Below, piece after piece: positions 62,272-64,000 of a stretch of DNA of 64,000 nucleotides. Source of the stretch: Adiantum capillus-veneris (Eukaryota; Streptophyta; Polypodiopsida; Polypodiales; Pteridaceae); the NCBI GenBank assembly GCA_014529385.2, contig CM043969.1, forward strand, positions 19,642,446 through 19,706,445, in the 5' to 3' direction. Made by a program: the position numbers and the translations under genes. Each line of letters begins with the position of its first letter. Within the stretch, counting starts at the first letter, position 1. The notes beneath the pieces were generated by a model, which saw nothing but the letters and a program-made list of their open reading frames with translations, searched no databases and had not been told where the DNA came from.

Positions 62272-62939
62272 TAAGATCTTCTAGTTAAGCTATGATAAAA
62301 AGAATTGCATATGAAATCATCACCTAAATATTATTCCCTTTGTTTGACCTCCCAATGTGTTTTCCTCATTAATTCAATTTTTGACGTGTGTGATTATTTT
62401 GTATGCCTTGGGCTTTTTGCTTTTCAAGGAAAAGTGCCCACACTGGGAACCTCTAGGGCTCTAGTACCATAGTCAATACATGTGAGTGAAGTACCAAATC
62501 AAGATTTTACATTCTTGGCACTTTTGTTTTTATTTCTTGGTTTTTTTTTCACTGCATTTCAATTTTTTAACTTTGGGGGGTCATACTGACACTGTTACCC
62601 TCCCCGAGCTCATCACAATAGTAAACTCCCTTTATAATATTTAAACTAAGGGTCAAGAGGGATTAAGCCCACTAGAAAGCACTAGCACATTTGACACAAT
62701 GCTTCATAGTATCGGATGAAGAACCTAAGTAACCATTGACAATTAGGAAGGCATTTCCCATAGTATTAAGAGAAGATCTCTAATGTCTATTTTTGTGAAA
62801 CTAGTTCAGTCAGACTACTTGATTCATAAACCTAGAAAAGGGACTAAACATAAAATTATATTGAATCTATATTCAAGTATTTACAAGTTGAAAACCCTAA
62901 CATGATAGACAAATGGGGGTTAGAAGTAAACACTATAAT
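62272..62939. other. no gene recognised upstream of the terminal gag region
   Basis: AT-rich sequence, possibly the leader or N-terminal gag of the element that follows. Confidence 0.45.
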
Positions 62940-64000
62940 CCCAGATATGTCAACATAAGAAGGACCACCAACTTTAGAATTCGAGGGATACGATCAAGTA
63001 GACTTGAAGCCTTTAAAACGGCTTAGTATGGATACTCCTAGGATCGGAGTCTATTGTTGGGAAGATAGAAACATAAAAGATCTTTTGTGGACTTCTCATG
63101 CCAAACCAGGATAATTAACGGCCATAAAGATAATCTATATCTTCAAGATTAAAGATAAGGGATCAGCAGACCTACCAACCTACCTATTTATGGATTATTA
63201 TAACAATAACTTTGTTATGATGACTCCTGAGGAGGTAGAAGAAACCAAATACCAAGGGTATTCCATACGGGATTGGATATTGGGGCAAGGACCAGAAATA
63301 ATTCCAAGAGATGAACACCTTGAGAGATCATCTGAGAATAATGTGAAGAAACCAGAAACCACCTCATCACGTAGAAAACCGGATGACACTAAGGCCAGTC
63401 CAGGGCTACATGAGTCACTATTTCCAACAAACTGGTTTGAAGGACTTGGAACGGGACCAACTCCCAGAAGACCTGGAGTTGAACCAAACAGACGTGTCAG
63501 AACAGCTAATTTTCAAAAATGGGTCAAAAAATATAGTGGATCGGGGGATCCATATGACCACTTAGCAAGATTTAAGCAAGTGCTAAGAGCAGAGCGTATA
63601 TTCGATTTCCATACTCAATTCAAGGGGTTTGGAATGACATTATAAGGAAAATCTTTGACATGGTTCAAAAACATTCCACCAAGGTTGATCATGGACTTGA
63701 ACACATTAGCTCAAGGATTTGTAGCTGCTTGTTTCAAAACGAGAATTAAACATAATACGGTAGCTCAAATCTACAACTTTAAACAAAACGTGGTGTGTCT
63801 GTTAGGGATTGTGCAACTCGAATGAAACAATACATTGCCATATGCCCAGAGATGGAGATACCTGCAGAAGAATGACTTGTATCTTTGTTTTTGGAAGGAC
63901 TGCTAAACAAAGAACTTCATGCTATACTCTATAGTAAAAAGCATACAACCCTAGAAGCGTGTGTGTCTGATGCGATTGACCTAGGAGACAATTGCAAGAT
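62940..64000 (+). pseudogene. gag: LARD-type gag, runs off the window end
   Basis: The frame at 63190-63645 begins MDYYNNNFVMMTPEEVEETK. Just upstream the same register gives IYIFKIKDKGSADLPTYLF, parallel to the L1 N-terminal domain (LYAFTYTDDQGVQVLMVDKYG). The capsid core reads SGSGDPYDHLARFKQVLRAERI and FHTQFKGFGMTL, then after a TAA at 63643 SLTWFKNIPPR and RIKHNTVAQIYNFKQ, matching L1 GFGLTLEGIALNWFQ and GIKHNTVSQIYALKQ. It is a separate, more diverged member of the L1/L2 gag family. A further frame break lies near 63790. Confidence 0.72.

Overview
The window is nuclear DNA of a land plant from a repeat-dense chromosome region. I found no intact host gene, tRNA, rRNA or CRISPR array. Three things point to a large, transposon-rich genome: stacked LTR retrotransposons (Ty3/gypsy and Ty1/copia), a LINE fragment, and broken pentatricopeptide-repeat (PPR) gene pieces whose wording resembles the expanded PPR sets of seed-free plants. 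I infer a fern or another seed-free vascular plant with moderate confidence; the sequence cannot name the species.

Layout. 1-4.5 kb: minus-strand Ty3/gypsy element A, cut by the window start. 6.0-12.8 kb: two diverged direct copies (R1, R2) of a 1.2-1.4 kb LTR-like repeat. Between them lie a deleted minus-strand relative of A (element B) and a PPR pseudogene fused to it. 12.8-13.8 kb: microsatellites. 13.8-42.2 kb: plus-strand gypsy element H, heavily rearranged. Its protease segment is inverted in place, its reverse transcriptase is replaced by a minus-strand LARD-like fragment, and its integrase is split by a 21-kb insertion (L1, 19971-41032) with a perfect GTGAA target-site duplication. 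L1 is LARD-like: it has long LTRs, a leader with tandem repeats, gag and protease-like regions, a novel tryptophan-motif ORF, and no visible RT or integrase. L1 was itself hit by two Ty1/copia elements: C1 (21174-24417, non-autonomous) and C2 (29164-36063, with all copia domains but several inactivating lesions). 44.5-53.6 kb: a second LARD gag copy (L2), split by gypsy element E (45340-52614, TSD TGAAC). 55.3-56.3 kb: LINE 3' fragment. 58.65-62.27 kb: C3, a sister of C1. 62.9-64 kb: another LARD-type gag running off the window.

How the parts relate. C1 and C3 share one unusual deletion-derived architecture: part of gag, a CCHC knuckle, a protease fold with altered active-site neighbours, then a short RT/RNase H-junction remnant. 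Their primer-binding site and polypurine tract match those of C2, so C2-like elements are the likely source of their replication proteins. The L1 leader and the minus-strand LARD fragment carry related tandem arrays (units near 270 bp) in opposite orientation, each centred on a palindrome with core GATCGCGATC. The palindrome is conserved while the surrounding unit has drifted.

Most coding regions are broken by stops and frameshifts, so they are described as pseudogenes or element domains. Coordinates of LTR ends with a matching target-site duplication are exact; other boundaries are estimates by eye.
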